This document shows, one piece after another, positions 26,938 through 36,264 of a stretch of 64,000 nucleotides of DNA. The translations under genes were made by a program, and so were the position numbers. The DNA lies in NCBI GenBank assembly GCA_001898405.1, contig MKTW01000010.1:232405-296404 (forward strand), given 5' to 3'. Every line of letters begins with the position of its first letter. Within the stretch, counting starts at the first letter, position 1. A model generated the notes under the pieces. The model was given only the letters and a program-made list of their open reading frames with translations, had not been told where the DNA came from and ran no database searches. The DNA is from Sphingobacteriales bacterium 44-61 (GTDB lineage: Bacteria; Bacteroidota; Bacteroidia; Chitinophagales; Chitinophagaceae).

Positions 26938-29802
26938 ATGAAAACCAATGATACTGCAAAAACAGCTCTCTTACTTTCGCCTCATCGCCTCACGGATTCC
27001 TATATTCTTTTACAGACCCTCCTGATCATTAAAAACAATACCTCTCTTCATTATGAAATAGGGGATATGAATACAGGCGAATTTAAAACCCTGTTTCCCG
27101 ATTGGCCCAGGGAGGTGCAATCGGCTTTCAGGGAATTTGGCAGGGAAGCTATCGATGAAACCCGTAGGGAGATCAAACAACGCCATACCAGGCAAAAAGC
27201 AGGAATGCCGTATGAGGCCTATTCACGGCAGGCTATGCTGCGCCATTATCACCAGTTGTTCGAACGGGTGAAACCGTATGCCCCACTGACAAAATGGTAT
27301 CATACCAAGCAGCTCAATGGCAATAAACATTATTCCACTGCACCCTGCACGTTCAGCGTTTTCCGCCCGCGGTTGCAGTTTGCTGTGATAAAAACGACCA
27401 GCGGTCTGCAGGTGCAGGCATCCATAGAATTGAACGGGCAGCTTTACGGGATTGAAACATTCTCCCGCCAGTTCTTTTTCCTGGAAAGCCGCAATGAATA
27501 CTTCCTGCTTTCTTTCCGGGATTACCAGACACTGGAATGGCTGGCAGAGCAAAAGCCTGAGCAATACGCTTCACAACCGGCTGCACTGGCTGAACATATT
27601 CTTTCCTACCTCGAAAAGGATTATCCTGTAAACAGAAACAATTTGTTTGATCAGCAGGAGATCGATTCTGTGCCGGTCAACCGGGTATTGCTAAGTGAGC
27701 TTAACAATACTTTCCTGATGCTGACGCCACAATGGTTATACGAGGGTTTTATTGTGGAAGGCCCTTACCAGGAAAGCCTGGAGATGCTGCACAACGGAGA
27801 AGGATATGTGATCAGGCGGAATAAAGAAGAGGAACAGGCATTTCTTCAGTTGCTGGAATCATTGCATCCCAATTTTCCCAAGCAGGTAAACGGGTACTAT
27901 TATCTTTCTTTTGCCGATGCACAAAAAAAGCAATGGTTCCTCAAGGCTTATCATAAACTATTAGTATCGGATATAGAATTGGTGGGCATGGATATGCTGA
28001 AACATTTCCGGTTCTCCACTCAGCAAGCTCATACAGAGATCAGCATTATAAGAGAAGAAGACAGCAAGATCACACTTGGCGTGTCTATTAAGTTTGGTAA
28101 GGAAGAAGTGGCACTGGCTGAACTGCAGAAAATGTTATGGGCAGGGCAGCGGGCTGTGTTGCTGAAAGACGGAAGCCTGGGAGTATTGGGTGAAGATTGG
28201 TTGAAACAATATGCAGCTATCATCAAGCATGGTAAGGTCAATAAAAAAGAGATTACGATTGCCCGCTGGATGGCTATTACGGAGCAACCGGCAGAAGGAG
28301 ATGAAAAGATATTGACCTCTTCTTTCAAGAAAGACTGGTGGCAGCGCTGGCAATCATGGCAATCAACAGCAGTGCAACTATACCCCGTTCCTTCACTGGT
28401 TAAAGCCAGTCTGCGGCCCTATCAGCAAAAAGGATATGAATGGATGTGCTTGCTGGCAGAAGCTGGCGCAGGTGGTTGCCTGGCAGATGATATGGGTTTG
28501 GGGAAAACCCTGCAGGCGATCTGCTTCCTGGCCACTGCCGTGGAAAAAGATCCTTCGGCCAAGCATATTATTATCTGTCCTTCTTCCCTGATCTATAACT
28601 GGCAACAGGAGCTGGAGAAATTCACGCCGCAGATAAGAACAGTAGTGTATCATGGCGGCCAGCGCAAATCAGAACAATTGCAGGATGAAAGCATACAGGT
28701 AGTAATTACCAGTTATGGCACTTTGCGTGCTGATGCAGGCAATCTGCTGGCAGTTACTTACGGAGCAGCCATTATCGATGAGAGCCATAATATCAAAAAT
28801 CCTTCAGCTCAGATCACGCGTACGGTAAGTACTTTGCAGGCAACGGTTTGCTTTGCACTTAGCGGCACACCTGTGGTGAATAATACATTTGATCTTTACT
28901 CACAGCTCAATGTTGTATTGCCTGGTATGTTTGGGAGCCGTGAATTCTTTAAAAGAGAATATGCAGATGCAATCGATCGCTTTGGTGATGAAGAAAAGAT
29001 ACAGGCTTTGCAAAAACTGACAGCACCCTTCATTCTCCGGCGTACAAAGGAACAGGTAGCAGTGGACCTTCCCGAAAAAACAGAGACCATACTTTGGTGC
29101 CATATGCCTGCAGGCCAGCGGGAATTGTATGAACATATCAAAAACCAGGTGAGGGGAAGCCTTTTCCTCGATATCAAAAAACAGGGTTTTGCAAAAAGCA
29201 AACTGGCTGTGATACAGGGGATATTGAAACTGCGGCAGGTATGCAATTCTCCATTGTTGCTGCCGGAAGAAGAACGCCAGCCGGCGGAATCCGTTAAAAC
29301 AAAACTGCTGATGGAAGAACTTGGTAATATATTGCCAGGTCATAAAGCACTGGTGTTTTCCCAATTCAGTACCATGCTTGATCTGTTGGCGGAAGAATGT
29401 AATAAAGCAGGTATCCGGTATTATCATTTTGATGGTCAAACCCCACCGGCAAAACGGACAGAAATGGTGAATGCTTTTCAGCAGGAAGGGAATAGTGTCA
29501 ATCTTTTCCTGATCAGTCTTAAAGCAGGGAATGCGGGCCTCACACTTACTGCGGCCGATTATGTATTTCTTTTTGATCCATGGTGGAATACGGCAGTGCA
29601 GCAACAGGCAATTGACCGCACGCATCGTATCGGGCAAACGAAAAATGTGTTCGCCTATAAAATGATCTGTAAAGACACCATTGAGGAAAAGATCATACGG
29701 CTCCAGGAAAGGAAAAAGCAATTGGCGGAAGACCTGGTGTCGGCCGATGAAGGGTTTGTGAAAGCGCTGAATGAAGAGGATATCGCTTATCTTTTTGAAT
29801 AA
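26938..29802 (+). CDS. SNF2-family DNA-dependent ATPase/helicase
   Basis: The 954-residue protein has a roughly 480-residue N-terminal part without recognised motifs, then a full SNF2 motor: motif I DDMGLGKT (517-524), Ia IICPSSLIYNWQQEL, II DESH (614-617), III SGTPVVNN, and helicase-C motifs VFSQFSTMLDLL, FDGQTPPAKR, LISLKAGNAGLTL and the arginine-finger segment QAIDRTHRIGQ. It would use ATP to move along duplex DNA and displace bound proteins, for example from stalled RNA polymerase as RapA does. No SWIM zinc motif or nuclease domain is seen. It is monocistronic; no restriction or defence genes adjoin, so a defence role is not indicated. Confidence 0.93.
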   Translation: MKTNDTAKTALLLSPHRLTDSYILLQTLLIIKNNTSLHYEIGDMNTGEFKTLFPDWPREVQSAFREFGREAIDETRREIKQRHTRQKAGMPYEAYSRQAMLRHYHQLFERVKPYAPLTKWYHTKQLNGNKHYSTAPCTFSVFRPRLQFAVIKTTSGLQVQASIELNGQLYGIETFSRQFFFLESRNEYFLLSFRDYQTLEWLAEQKPEQYASQPAALAEHILSYLEKDYPVNRNNLFDQQEIDSVPVNRVLLSELNNTFLMLTPQWLYEGFIVEGPYQESLEMLHNGEGYVIRRNKEEEQAFLQLLESLHPNFPKQVNGYYYLSFADAQKKQWFLKAYHKLLVSDIELVGMDMLKHFRFSTQQAHTEISIIREEDSKITLGVSIKFGKEEVALAELQKMLWAGQRAVLLKDGSLGVLGEDWLKQYAAIIKHGKVNKKEITIARWMAITEQPAEGDEKILTSSFKKDWWQRWQSWQSTAVQLYPVPSLVKASLRPYQQKGYEWMCLLAEAGAGGCLADDMGLGKTLQAICFLATAVEKDPSAKHIIICPSSLIYNWQQELEKFTPQIRTVVYHGGQRKSEQLQDESIQVVITSYGTLRADAGNLLAVTYGAAIIDESHNIKNPSAQITRTVSTLQATVCFALSGTPVVNNTFDLYSQLNVVLPGMFGSREFFKREYADAIDRFGDEEKIQALQKLTAPFILRRTKEQVAVDLPEKTETILWCHMPAGQRELYEHIKNQVRGSLFLDIKKQGFAKSKLAVIQGILKLRQVCNSPLLLPEEERQPAESVKTKLLMEELGNILPGHKALVFSQFSTMLDLLAEECNKAGIRYYHFDGQTPPAKRTEMVNAFQQEGNSVNLFLISLKAGNAGLTLTAADYVFLFDPWWNTAVQQQAIDRTHRIGQTKNVFAYKMICKDTIEEKIIRLQERKKQLAEDLVSADEGFVKALNEEDIAYLFE

Positions 29803-29820
29803 GAAGAGGTATCGCAAAGT

Positions 29821-29873
29821 GCGCCAGGGTTACGCCAGGAATGCCGCGTTGCGCACTGGCATAACCCTGGCGC
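29821..29873. repeat. 17-bp inverted repeat after the SNF2 gene
   Basis: gcgccagggttacgcca (29821-29837) and its complement at 29857-29873 differ at one position, with a 19-nt GC-rich loop. A T-run starts only 11 nt later, so termination is possible but weak. It separates the SNF2 gene from the tetR promoter. Confidence 0.6.
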
Positions 29874-29910
29874 CCTTGGTGACATTTTTTCAAAAAAATC
29901 TTTCTTCAAA

Positions 29911-29941
29911 TTTGGAAAATTAACAGTGTTAAGTATATTTG
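29911..29941 (+). promoter_or_regulatory. tetR promoter with embedded operator
   Basis: TTTG (29911-29914) and TATATTTG (29934-29941) are 19 nt apart, a near-consensus promoter. The perfect 13-bp palindrome TTAACAGTGTTAA fills 29920-29932 between them. A repressor bound there would block the promoter. The same 13-mer occurs at 30598-30610 before the efflux operon. Confidence 0.8.
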
Positions 29942-29957
29942 CCCTGTAAACTTAGAT

Positions 29958-30581
29958 ATGGGCATCAAAGAACGAAAACTCAAACACAAAGAGGATCTCA
30001 AGCAGAGCATCCTGGACGCAGCCAAAAAACTCTTTATTAAGGAAGGGTATGAAGCTACGTCGATCAGGAAGATCGCGGCTGAGATCGAGTTCAGCCCCAC
30101 CACTATCTATCTCTATTATAAGGACAAAGCAGCTATCTCACATGCCCTTCACCAGGAAGGTTTCAAGCTATTGGCCTCCCAGTTCACCATACTCAATTAT
30201 ATCGAGAACCCTTTTGAAAGATTAAAGGCCATGGGGCGGGTATATATGCAATTCGCCCTGGAAAACAATGATTTCTATGAGCTGATGTTCAACAGGGAAG
30301 AGCCGCTTGTGTGCGTGGAAGACCACTGGGAAGAAGGTGAACAGGCATTCAGTTTGCTGGTGATGAGCGTGCGGGCCTGCCAGCAAGCCGGGTATTTCAC
30401 CCAATTCGATGCAGAAGCTTTTTCCATGTTCATCTGGAGCACGATGCATGGATTATGTACCCTGAAAATAAAAGGACATCTGGAACATGTAACCAGGAAT
30501 AAGATGATTTTACAGAACGTTCCCGATGTATTCACACACACATTTGAGACATTTATTGCCACACTGGAAAAACTAAGGTAA
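29958..30581 (+). CDS. TetR/AcrR-family transcriptional repressor
   Basis: The 207-residue protein has an N-terminal helix-turn-helix: ILDAAKKLFIKEGYEATSIRKIAAE followed by the recognition helix region FSPTTIYLYYKDKAAI. The C-terminal ligand domain (about residues 80-200) has the layout of the WHG/TetR_C group, with FYELMFNREEP. It probably represses itself and the RND efflux operon starting 31 nt downstream, through identical palindromes at both promoters. The inducer is unknown, probably an efflux substrate. Confidence 0.92.
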   Translation: MGIKERKLKHKEDLKQSILDAAKKLFIKEGYEATSIRKIAAEIEFSPTTIYLYYKDKAAISHALHQEGFKLLASQFTILNYIENPFERLKAMGRVYMQFALENNDFYELMFNREEPLVCVEDHWEEGEQAFSLLVMSVRACQQAGYFTQFDAEAFSMFIWSTMHGLCTLKIKGHLEHVTRNKMILQNVPDVFTHTFETFIATLEKLR

Positions 30582-30597
30582 TTTTTTTGTTCATAGA

Positions 30598-30610
30598 TTA
30601 ACAGTGTTAA
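30598..30610 (+). promoter_or_regulatory. Operator palindrome before the efflux operon
   Basis: TTAACAGTGTTAA is identical to the site in the tetR promoter and ends 2 nt before the ATG at 30613. A TTTG lies 8 nt upstream of it here, against 5 nt upstream at tetR. A consensus -7 box is lacking, so the exact promoter of the operon is unclear. Confidence 0.75.
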
Positions 30611-30612
30611 GA

Positions 30613-31989
30613 ATGAATACGCTATTAAGTTCAACAAGGCTGAAGGCCCTGGCCGCAATGTTATGCCTGGCCGGCAGCGCCTCTGCACAGCAACCGCAGC
30701 TCGACAGGTATATTGACAGCGCCTTTGCCAACAACATCGTTTTGCAGCAAAAGAATATTTCGCTGGAAAGGGCGGGGGCAGCCCTTGATATTGCCAAAGG
30801 CTGGTTTTTACCAACTGTTTCTTTTCAATTGGGATACCAGACAGCGAAAGGAGGCCGCGATATCAACCTGCCTTTGGGCGATCTGCTGAACGGTGTTTAC
30901 AGCACGCTTAACCAGCTTACTGGAAGTAATAACTTCCCGCAGCTGAAAAACGAAAGCGTCAACTTCCTTCCGAATAATTTTTATGACGCTAAAGTGCGTA
31001 CCTCCATGCCGGTGTATAACCCGGATCTCCGGTTCAACAAAAAAATAGCTGAACAGCAGATCGTATTGAACGAATACGAAGTGGACATCTATAAGCGCCA
31101 ATTGGTGCAGAGTATTAAAACGGCTTATTTCAATTACCTGACTGCATTGAGATCAGTAGCCATTTATCGCAATGCACTGGAACTGGCAAATGAAGGTAAG
31201 CGGGTGAACCAGAAATTGCTTGATAATGGTAAGGGCCTGCCTGCTTATGTATTACGTTCCAATAGTGAAATAGAACAGGTGAATGCGCAGATCAACACAG
31301 CAGCGCAACAGGCAGAGAATGCCAAATTGTATTTCAACTTCCTGCTCAACCGGGATCAGGTAACTGATATCGACACTTCCTACAATCCTGGTGAAGCGAT
31401 CTCAACCATTGGGGGCATGCTTGCCACACAACCCTTATCCGCTAACCGGGAAGAGTTAAAAGCATTACAGCAGGCAGTGAACATCAATGAAACCGTTTGG
31501 CAAATGAATAAACAGGTGTATATGCCACGCCTGAACGCATTTCTTGACCTGGGCTCACAGGCAGAAGACTGGAAGATCAATTCACAATCACGTTACTACT
31601 TACTCGGGCTGCAACTGGAAGTGCCCATTTTTGCCGGTAACCGGAATAAGAATAAAATAAAACAATCTCAATTGGATGTGCAGGCTGCCAGGTTGAACCT
31701 GGAGCAGGTACGCCAGCAATTGACACTTGGCAGCAGCGCTGCAAAAAATAATTTAAAAGCATCCTGGCAAACGTATACAGCTACCGAAAAGCAACTCGAA
31801 GCTGCTTCCAGCTACCAGCGTTTGATTGAACGCGGCTACCGCGAAGGCACCAACACGTTTATAGAAACAGTGGATGCTCGCAATCAGTTTACACAGGCCC
31901 AATTGCTGCAGGTCATTAACCAGTATAAAGTACTGATCGCAGCTGCAGACCTTGAAAGAGAAACCGCTTCTTACCTGATCAAAAAATAA
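30613..31989 (+). CDS. TolC-family outer-membrane efflux protein
   Basis: The outer-membrane channel of a tripartite efflux pump. ATG at 30613 is chosen over GTG at 30604, which lies inside the operator palindrome. The protein has a signal peptide ending near SASAQ, then the TolC pattern of two repeats of long helices with short beta segments: residues 25-230 and 250-455, with VEVDIYKRQLVQSIKTAYFNY-like and YREGTNTFIETVDARNQ segments. About 458 residues is normal. It is followed after 6 nt by the adaptor gene and then the RND pump. Confidence 0.9.
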   Translation: MNTLLSSTRLKALAAMLCLAGSASAQQPQLDRYIDSAFANNIVLQQKNISLERAGAALDIAKGWFLPTVSFQLGYQTAKGGRDINLPLGDLLNGVYSTLNQLTGSNNFPQLKNESVNFLPNNFYDAKVRTSMPVYNPDLRFNKKIAEQQIVLNEYEVDIYKRQLVQSIKTAYFNYLTALRSVAIYRNALELANEGKRVNQKLLDNGKGLPAYVLRSNSEIEQVNAQINTAAQQAENAKLYFNFLLNRDQVTDIDTSYNPGEAISTIGGMLATQPLSANREELKALQQAVNINETVWQMNKQVYMPRLNAFLDLGSQAEDWKINSQSRYYLLGLQLEVPIFAGNRNKNKIKQSQLDVQAARLNLEQVRQQLTLGSSAAKNNLKASWQTYTATEKQLEAASSYQRLIERGYREGTNTFIETVDARNQFTQAQLLQVINQYKVLIAAADLERETASYLIKK

Positions 31990-31995
31990 AGGACC

Positions 31996-33045
31996 ATGAA
32001 CAAAATATTACTGACAGCTATTACAGCTTCGTTCGTTGTGCTGATCTCCTGCAAGCAGGCGAAAAAAATAGAAACCAATTCCGAAGAGATCATACCGGTG
32101 GAGACCATTACTCTTCAGCAGGACTCTATTCATCAATCGATATATGCTGCGGGGCAGTTCACTACCGATGATGAAACCAACCTTGCTTTTAAAAACGGCG
32201 GTGTAGTTAACCGTATCTATGTAAAAGAAGGGGATGCCATCCGGAAAGGCCAGTTGCTGGCTACATTGAATCTTACGGAGATCAATGCTATGGCAGAACA
32301 GGCTTCGCTGGCCCTGCAAAAGGCACAGCGGGATTTTGAACGTGCCAGCAATTTGTATAAAGACAGTGTGGCTACGCTTGAACAGATGCAGAATGCTAAA
32401 ACGGCGTTGGATGTGGCCAGGCAACAGTATAACAGTGCTGGTTTCAATCAAACCTTTTCCGAAATAAGAGCAACGCGTAATGGTTTTGTATTGCACAAGT
32501 TTGCGAATGAAGGGCAGATAGTTGGCCCCGGCACTCCCATTCTGCAAGTGAACGGAGCAGGTCAGGCTAATTGGATATTGAAAGCAGGCGTAAGCGATTA
32601 TCAATGGGCAGCGATCAAGACGGGTGATAAGGCAGTGATCACCACTGATGCATTACCGGGACAATCTATGATTGCATTTGTAAATAAAAAATCAGAAGGC
32701 ATTGACCCGGTCAGCGGCACTTTCATCATACAACTGCAACTCAATAACCCTCCTGCAGGAAAGATCGCTTCAGGCCTTTTTGGAAAAGCAACGATCAATC
32801 CTTCACAAACCACTAAAGCATGGGCTATTCCTTATGATGCTTTGCTGGATGGCGATGCTGGTAACGGGTATGTTTTTATTACCAACGACAATACAACAGC
32901 GCATAAAGTAAAAGTGCAGGTAGATAAAATTGAGAACGGTCAGGTGGTCGTGAGCGGTGGCCTTGAAAATGCAAAAGCGCTGATCGTTTCAGGAAGCGCT
33001 TATCTCAACGAAGGTTCAAAGGTAAAAGTCAAAGGAAGAGAATAG
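31996..33045 (+). CDS. Efflux RND transporter periplasmic adaptor subunit (lipoprotein)
   Basis: Membrane-fusion protein that links the RND pump to the TolC channel. The N-terminus has a lipobox (VVLISC, Cys at residue 19), so it is probably lipid-anchored. The barrel-sandwich half GVVNRIYVKEGDAIRKGQLLATL is near residue 70, an alpha hairpin follows with LALQKAQRDFERASNLY, and the second half has ATRNGFVLHKFANEGQIVGPG. The rest is the beta-barrel and membrane-proximal domains. The length of 349 residues is normal. Confidence 0.93.
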   Translation: MNKILLTAITASFVVLISCKQAKKIETNSEEIIPVETITLQQDSIHQSIYAAGQFTTDDETNLAFKNGGVVNRIYVKEGDAIRKGQLLATLNLTEINAMAEQASLALQKAQRDFERASNLYKDSVATLEQMQNAKTALDVARQQYNSAGFNQTFSEIRATRNGFVLHKFANEGQIVGPGTPILQVNGAGQANWILKAGVSDYQWAAIKTGDKAVITTDALPGQSMIAFVNKKSEGIDPVSGTFIIQLQLNNPPAGKIASGLFGKATINPSQTTKAWAIPYDALLDGDAGNGYVFITNDNTTAHKVKVQVDKIENGQVVVSGGLENAKALIVSGSAYLNEGSKVKVKGRE

Positions 33046-33140
33046 GTATGAAGCTTCCATGATAAAGTTTCAGTCAATCAAATAGCTGAAGATCTTATCG
33101 TGATAAGCTCCGTCTGGCCCAAACCAATAAAAACGAACAG

Positions 33141-36100
33141 ATGAAAATATCAGAATACTCTATAAAGAATTATCAGTTCACTCTTATCATGGTGCTTATG
33201 GTGGTAGCGATCGGCATTGCTACTGTGCTGAATATGCCCCGCTCTGAAGATCCTGAATTGAATGCACCTATTTTTCCTGTGGTAGTGGTTTATCCCGGCA
33301 CCAGTCCGAAAGACATGGAAGAGCTGGTCGTAAAACCCATGGAAAAGGAAATATATGGGTTGGATGATATCAAACGTATCAGAACGTCTATCCGGGATGG
33401 ATTGGCTGTATTATCAGTGGAATACCGCTACCGTGTGAATGTGGATGATAAATACCAGGAACTGGTGAGGGAGGTGAACGGGCTTCGAGGCTCGCTTCCG
33501 CAGGATATTTATATGATAGATGTGCAGAAGATAGATCCTTCAAATGTGAATATCCTGCAGATGTCGCTTATATCCGAAAATGCTTCCCGTGATAAACTGA
33601 GGAAGGCAGCAGAAGACCTGCAGGACGAACTGGAGAAAATACCTGCATTGAAAAATGTAGAGATCCAGGGCCTGCCCGATCCTGTTATCAGGGTGGACGC
33701 CCAACTGGATAAATTATCACAATTACACCTGCCTGTTACCCTGCTTGCCAGTGCCCTGCAAAGTGAGATCGCCAATATCCCTGGTGGCAGCATCAATGAA
33801 GGAAGCAAATCATTCAATATAAAAACCAATGGTGATTATCAGAACATCGAAGAGATCAGGAATACAGTCGTTGCAAGCATAAATGGCAACAATATTTTCC
33901 TGAAAGATGTAGCCAATGTGTATTTTGATTATTCGCCGCAGTCGCATATTGCCCGGCTCAATGGCCATCGTGCTGTGTTTGTGGTTGCTGCATTGAAAAA
34001 GGGGGAGAATATCTCCACTGTTCAGAAACAATACCTGCCTGTTATTGATAAATTCAAAGCAGGCCTGCCTTCCAATATCGATCTCCAGCTGCAGTTTGAC
34101 CAGTCTGATAATGTGAATCAGCGCCTGGGTTCGCTGGGAATGGATTTCCTGATAGCGATCGGGCTTGTATTAATTACCTTATTGCCGTTAGGATTGAGAG
34201 CTTCATTGGTGGTGATGATCGCCATTCCGCTTTCGTTGGGCATTGGTATCATACTCACCAATTTGATGGGTTATAACCTTAACCAGTTGAGCATTGTAGG
34301 ATTGGTAGTGGCCCTGGGATTATTGGTGGATGACAGTATCGTGGTTGTCGAAAACATAGAACGCTGGATGAGGGAAGGTCATTCAAGGTTGGAAGCTACC
34401 ATCAAAGCAACTAACCAGATAGGGAAAGCTGTACTGGGTTGTACTGCCACATTGGTCATTGCATTTATGCCACTGGCATTTATGCCGGAGGCTTCGGGCG
34501 AATTCATCCGCAGCCTTCCTGTATCCGTGATCAGTACAATACTGGGATCACTGATCGTTGCTTTGACAGTGGTGCCCTTCCTGTCGAGCCGGATACTGAA
34601 ACCACATGCAGATGAGCATGGGAATATTTTCCTTCGCGGTTTGCAGAAACTGATCCATGGCACTTATGCCGTGTTGCTCGACAAAGCACTGAAACGTCCC
34701 TGGCTTACCATCGCCATTGCAGCAGCAATATTTGCCGGTTCGCTGGCATTGATACCTGTTATCGGTTCCAGCCTGTTCCCTTCTTCCGAGAAGCCGCAGT
34801 TTATGATCGATATTACTGCACCATTACAATCCAATATTTATTACACCGATACAATCACCAGGCGGGTGGAAAGGGAACTGGCAACACTACCGGAAGTGAA
34901 ATATTATTCTTCTAATGTAGGTAAGGGCAATCCGCGGGTTTATTATAACGTGAACCAGCAAAATGAGCGGACTGATTTTGCAGAAATATTTGTGCAGCTG
35001 CAACCAGACACCAAGCCCGACCGCAAACTGGAGATCATTGAAAAGCTACGAAGTCAATGGACACCCTTTCCCGGTGCACAAGTGGAAGTAAAGAACTTTG
35101 AACAGGGGCAACCGATGTTGTCTCCTGTGGAAGTGCGCATCCTGGGCGATAATCTCGATACCTTAAGATCACTTGCTTCGCGCGTAGAAGATATGCTGAA
35201 GAAAACGGAAGGAGCAATTTATGTAAACAACCCGATCCGAAATCTCAAATCAGATATAAGGATCAATATCAATAAGGATAAGGCCCAGCAATTGGGAGTG
35301 CCGACAGTTAATATTGGACGGACCGTGAGAATGGCCGTGGCCGGCCTCCCGGTAGGCACATTCACAGATCCCAATACAGAGGGGGATGATTATACGATCA
35401 TGCTGAGCGTGCCGCGGCCTTCTTATCCTGACCTCACTATTTTCAATAACCTGTATGTAAACAATAATCAAGGGAAGGCAATCCCCCTGTCCCAACTGGC
35501 TGATATCCGGTTTGAGACGTCGCCACTGAGTATTAATCACTATAATAAAACAAGAACTGTTACAGTCAATGCTTTTGTGAAGAAGGGTTATCTGAATGAT
35601 AAAGTGATCAATGATGTGATAGCGCAGATGGACAGGATGAAGCTGCCAGCAGGCTATAGTTATCAGATGGGTGGTGAAGTGGAAGGCCGTAATGAATCGT
35701 TTGGCGGATTTGGCAGCATCATCCTGTTCACTGTCTTTATGTTCATTGCAGTGCTGGTATTGCAGTTCAAAACCTTTAAGAGCACCCTGATCGTTTTGTC
35801 AGTAATTCCATTGGGAATTGTAGGTGCTGTGCTGGCTTTGCTGGTAACAGGCAATTCGCTTTCGTTCGTGGCTACCATTGGTATAGTGGCGCTGGCGGGT
35901 ATTGAAGTAAAGAATACGATATTGCTGGTTGATTTTACCAATCATTTGCGGGAAGAAGGCATGGATTTATTAAGGGCTATTGAAGAAGCAGGGGAGAAGC
36001 GTTTCCTGCCGATCATTCTTACAACGTTTACGGCAATAGGGGGCTTGTTGCCGATAGCGCTGTCGAGCAACCCGCTGATCTCCCCATTGGCAATTGTGAT

Positions 36101-36200
36101 GATCGGGGGATTGATCAGCTCTACTTTACTGTCGAGGGTTGTGACACCGGTTATTTATAAGTTGATGCCGCCGAAAGTGGAAGTGAGAAAGAAAGCATAA
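33141..36200 (+). CDS. RND-family efflux transporter permease
   Basis: Inner-membrane proton-driven pump of 1019 residues with the AcrB layout: TM1 near residue 10, a porter loop, TM2-7, a second porter loop and TM8-12. TM4 has the proton-relay pair in VVALGLLVDDSIVVVENIERW, with two adjacent Asp. The conserved GIEVKNTILLVDF segment is in TM10-11. It clusters with tetR, tolC and the adaptor gene, with 95 nt before it. Relatives export drugs, dyes and lipids; the sequence does not say which substrate. Confidence 0.95.
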   Translation: MKISEYSIKNYQFTLIMVLMVVAIGIATVLNMPRSEDPELNAPIFPVVVVYPGTSPKDMEELVVKPMEKEIYGLDDIKRIRTSIRDGLAVLSVEYRYRVNVDDKYQELVREVNGLRGSLPQDIYMIDVQKIDPSNVNILQMSLISENASRDKLRKAAEDLQDELEKIPALKNVEIQGLPDPVIRVDAQLDKLSQLHLPVTLLASALQSEIANIPGGSINEGSKSFNIKTNGDYQNIEEIRNTVVASINGNNIFLKDVANVYFDYSPQSHIARLNGHRAVFVVAALKKGENISTVQKQYLPVIDKFKAGLPSNIDLQLQFDQSDNVNQRLGSLGMDFLIAIGLVLITLLPLGLRASLVVMIAIPLSLGIGIILTNLMGYNLNQLSIVGLVVALGLLVDDSIVVVENIERWMREGHSRLEATIKATNQIGKAVLGCTATLVIAFMPLAFMPEASGEFIRSLPVSVISTILGSLIVALTVVPFLSSRILKPHADEHGNIFLRGLQKLIHGTYAVLLDKALKRPWLTIAIAAAIFAGSLALIPVIGSSLFPSSEKPQFMIDITAPLQSNIYYTDTITRRVERELATLPEVKYYSSNVGKGNPRVYYNVNQQNERTDFAEIFVQLQPDTKPDRKLEIIEKLRSQWTPFPGAQVEVKNFEQGQPMLSPVEVRILGDNLDTLRSLASRVEDMLKKTEGAIYVNNPIRNLKSDIRININKDKAQQLGVPTVNIGRTVRMAVAGLPVGTFTDPNTEGDDYTIMLSVPRPSYPDLTIFNNLYVNNNQGKAIPLSQLADIRFETSPLSINHYNKTRTVTVNAFVKKGYLNDKVINDVIAQMDRMKLPAGYSYQMGGEVEGRNESFGGFGSIILFTVFMFIAVLVLQFKTFKSTLIVLSVIPLGIVGAVLALLVTGNSLSFVATIGIVALAGIEVKNTILLVDFTNHLREEGMDLLRAIEEAGEKRFLPIILTTFTAIGGLLPIALSSNPLISPLAIVMIGGLISSTLLSRVVTPVIYKLMPPKVEVRKKA

Positions 36201-36264
36201 GTTTTAATTTAGTAAAATTGGGGTATGGAATCCTTTCAACAGGAATTTCTGTATCCCGATTTTA

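Noticed and set aside
26938-29802. SNF2 gene as part of a defence system
   Set aside because: No nuclease, methylase or other defence gene adjoins it; it stands alone with its own promoter.
30604-30612. GTG start of the TolC-like protein
   Set aside because: It lies inside the operator palindrome; ATG 30613 gives a standard signal peptide.
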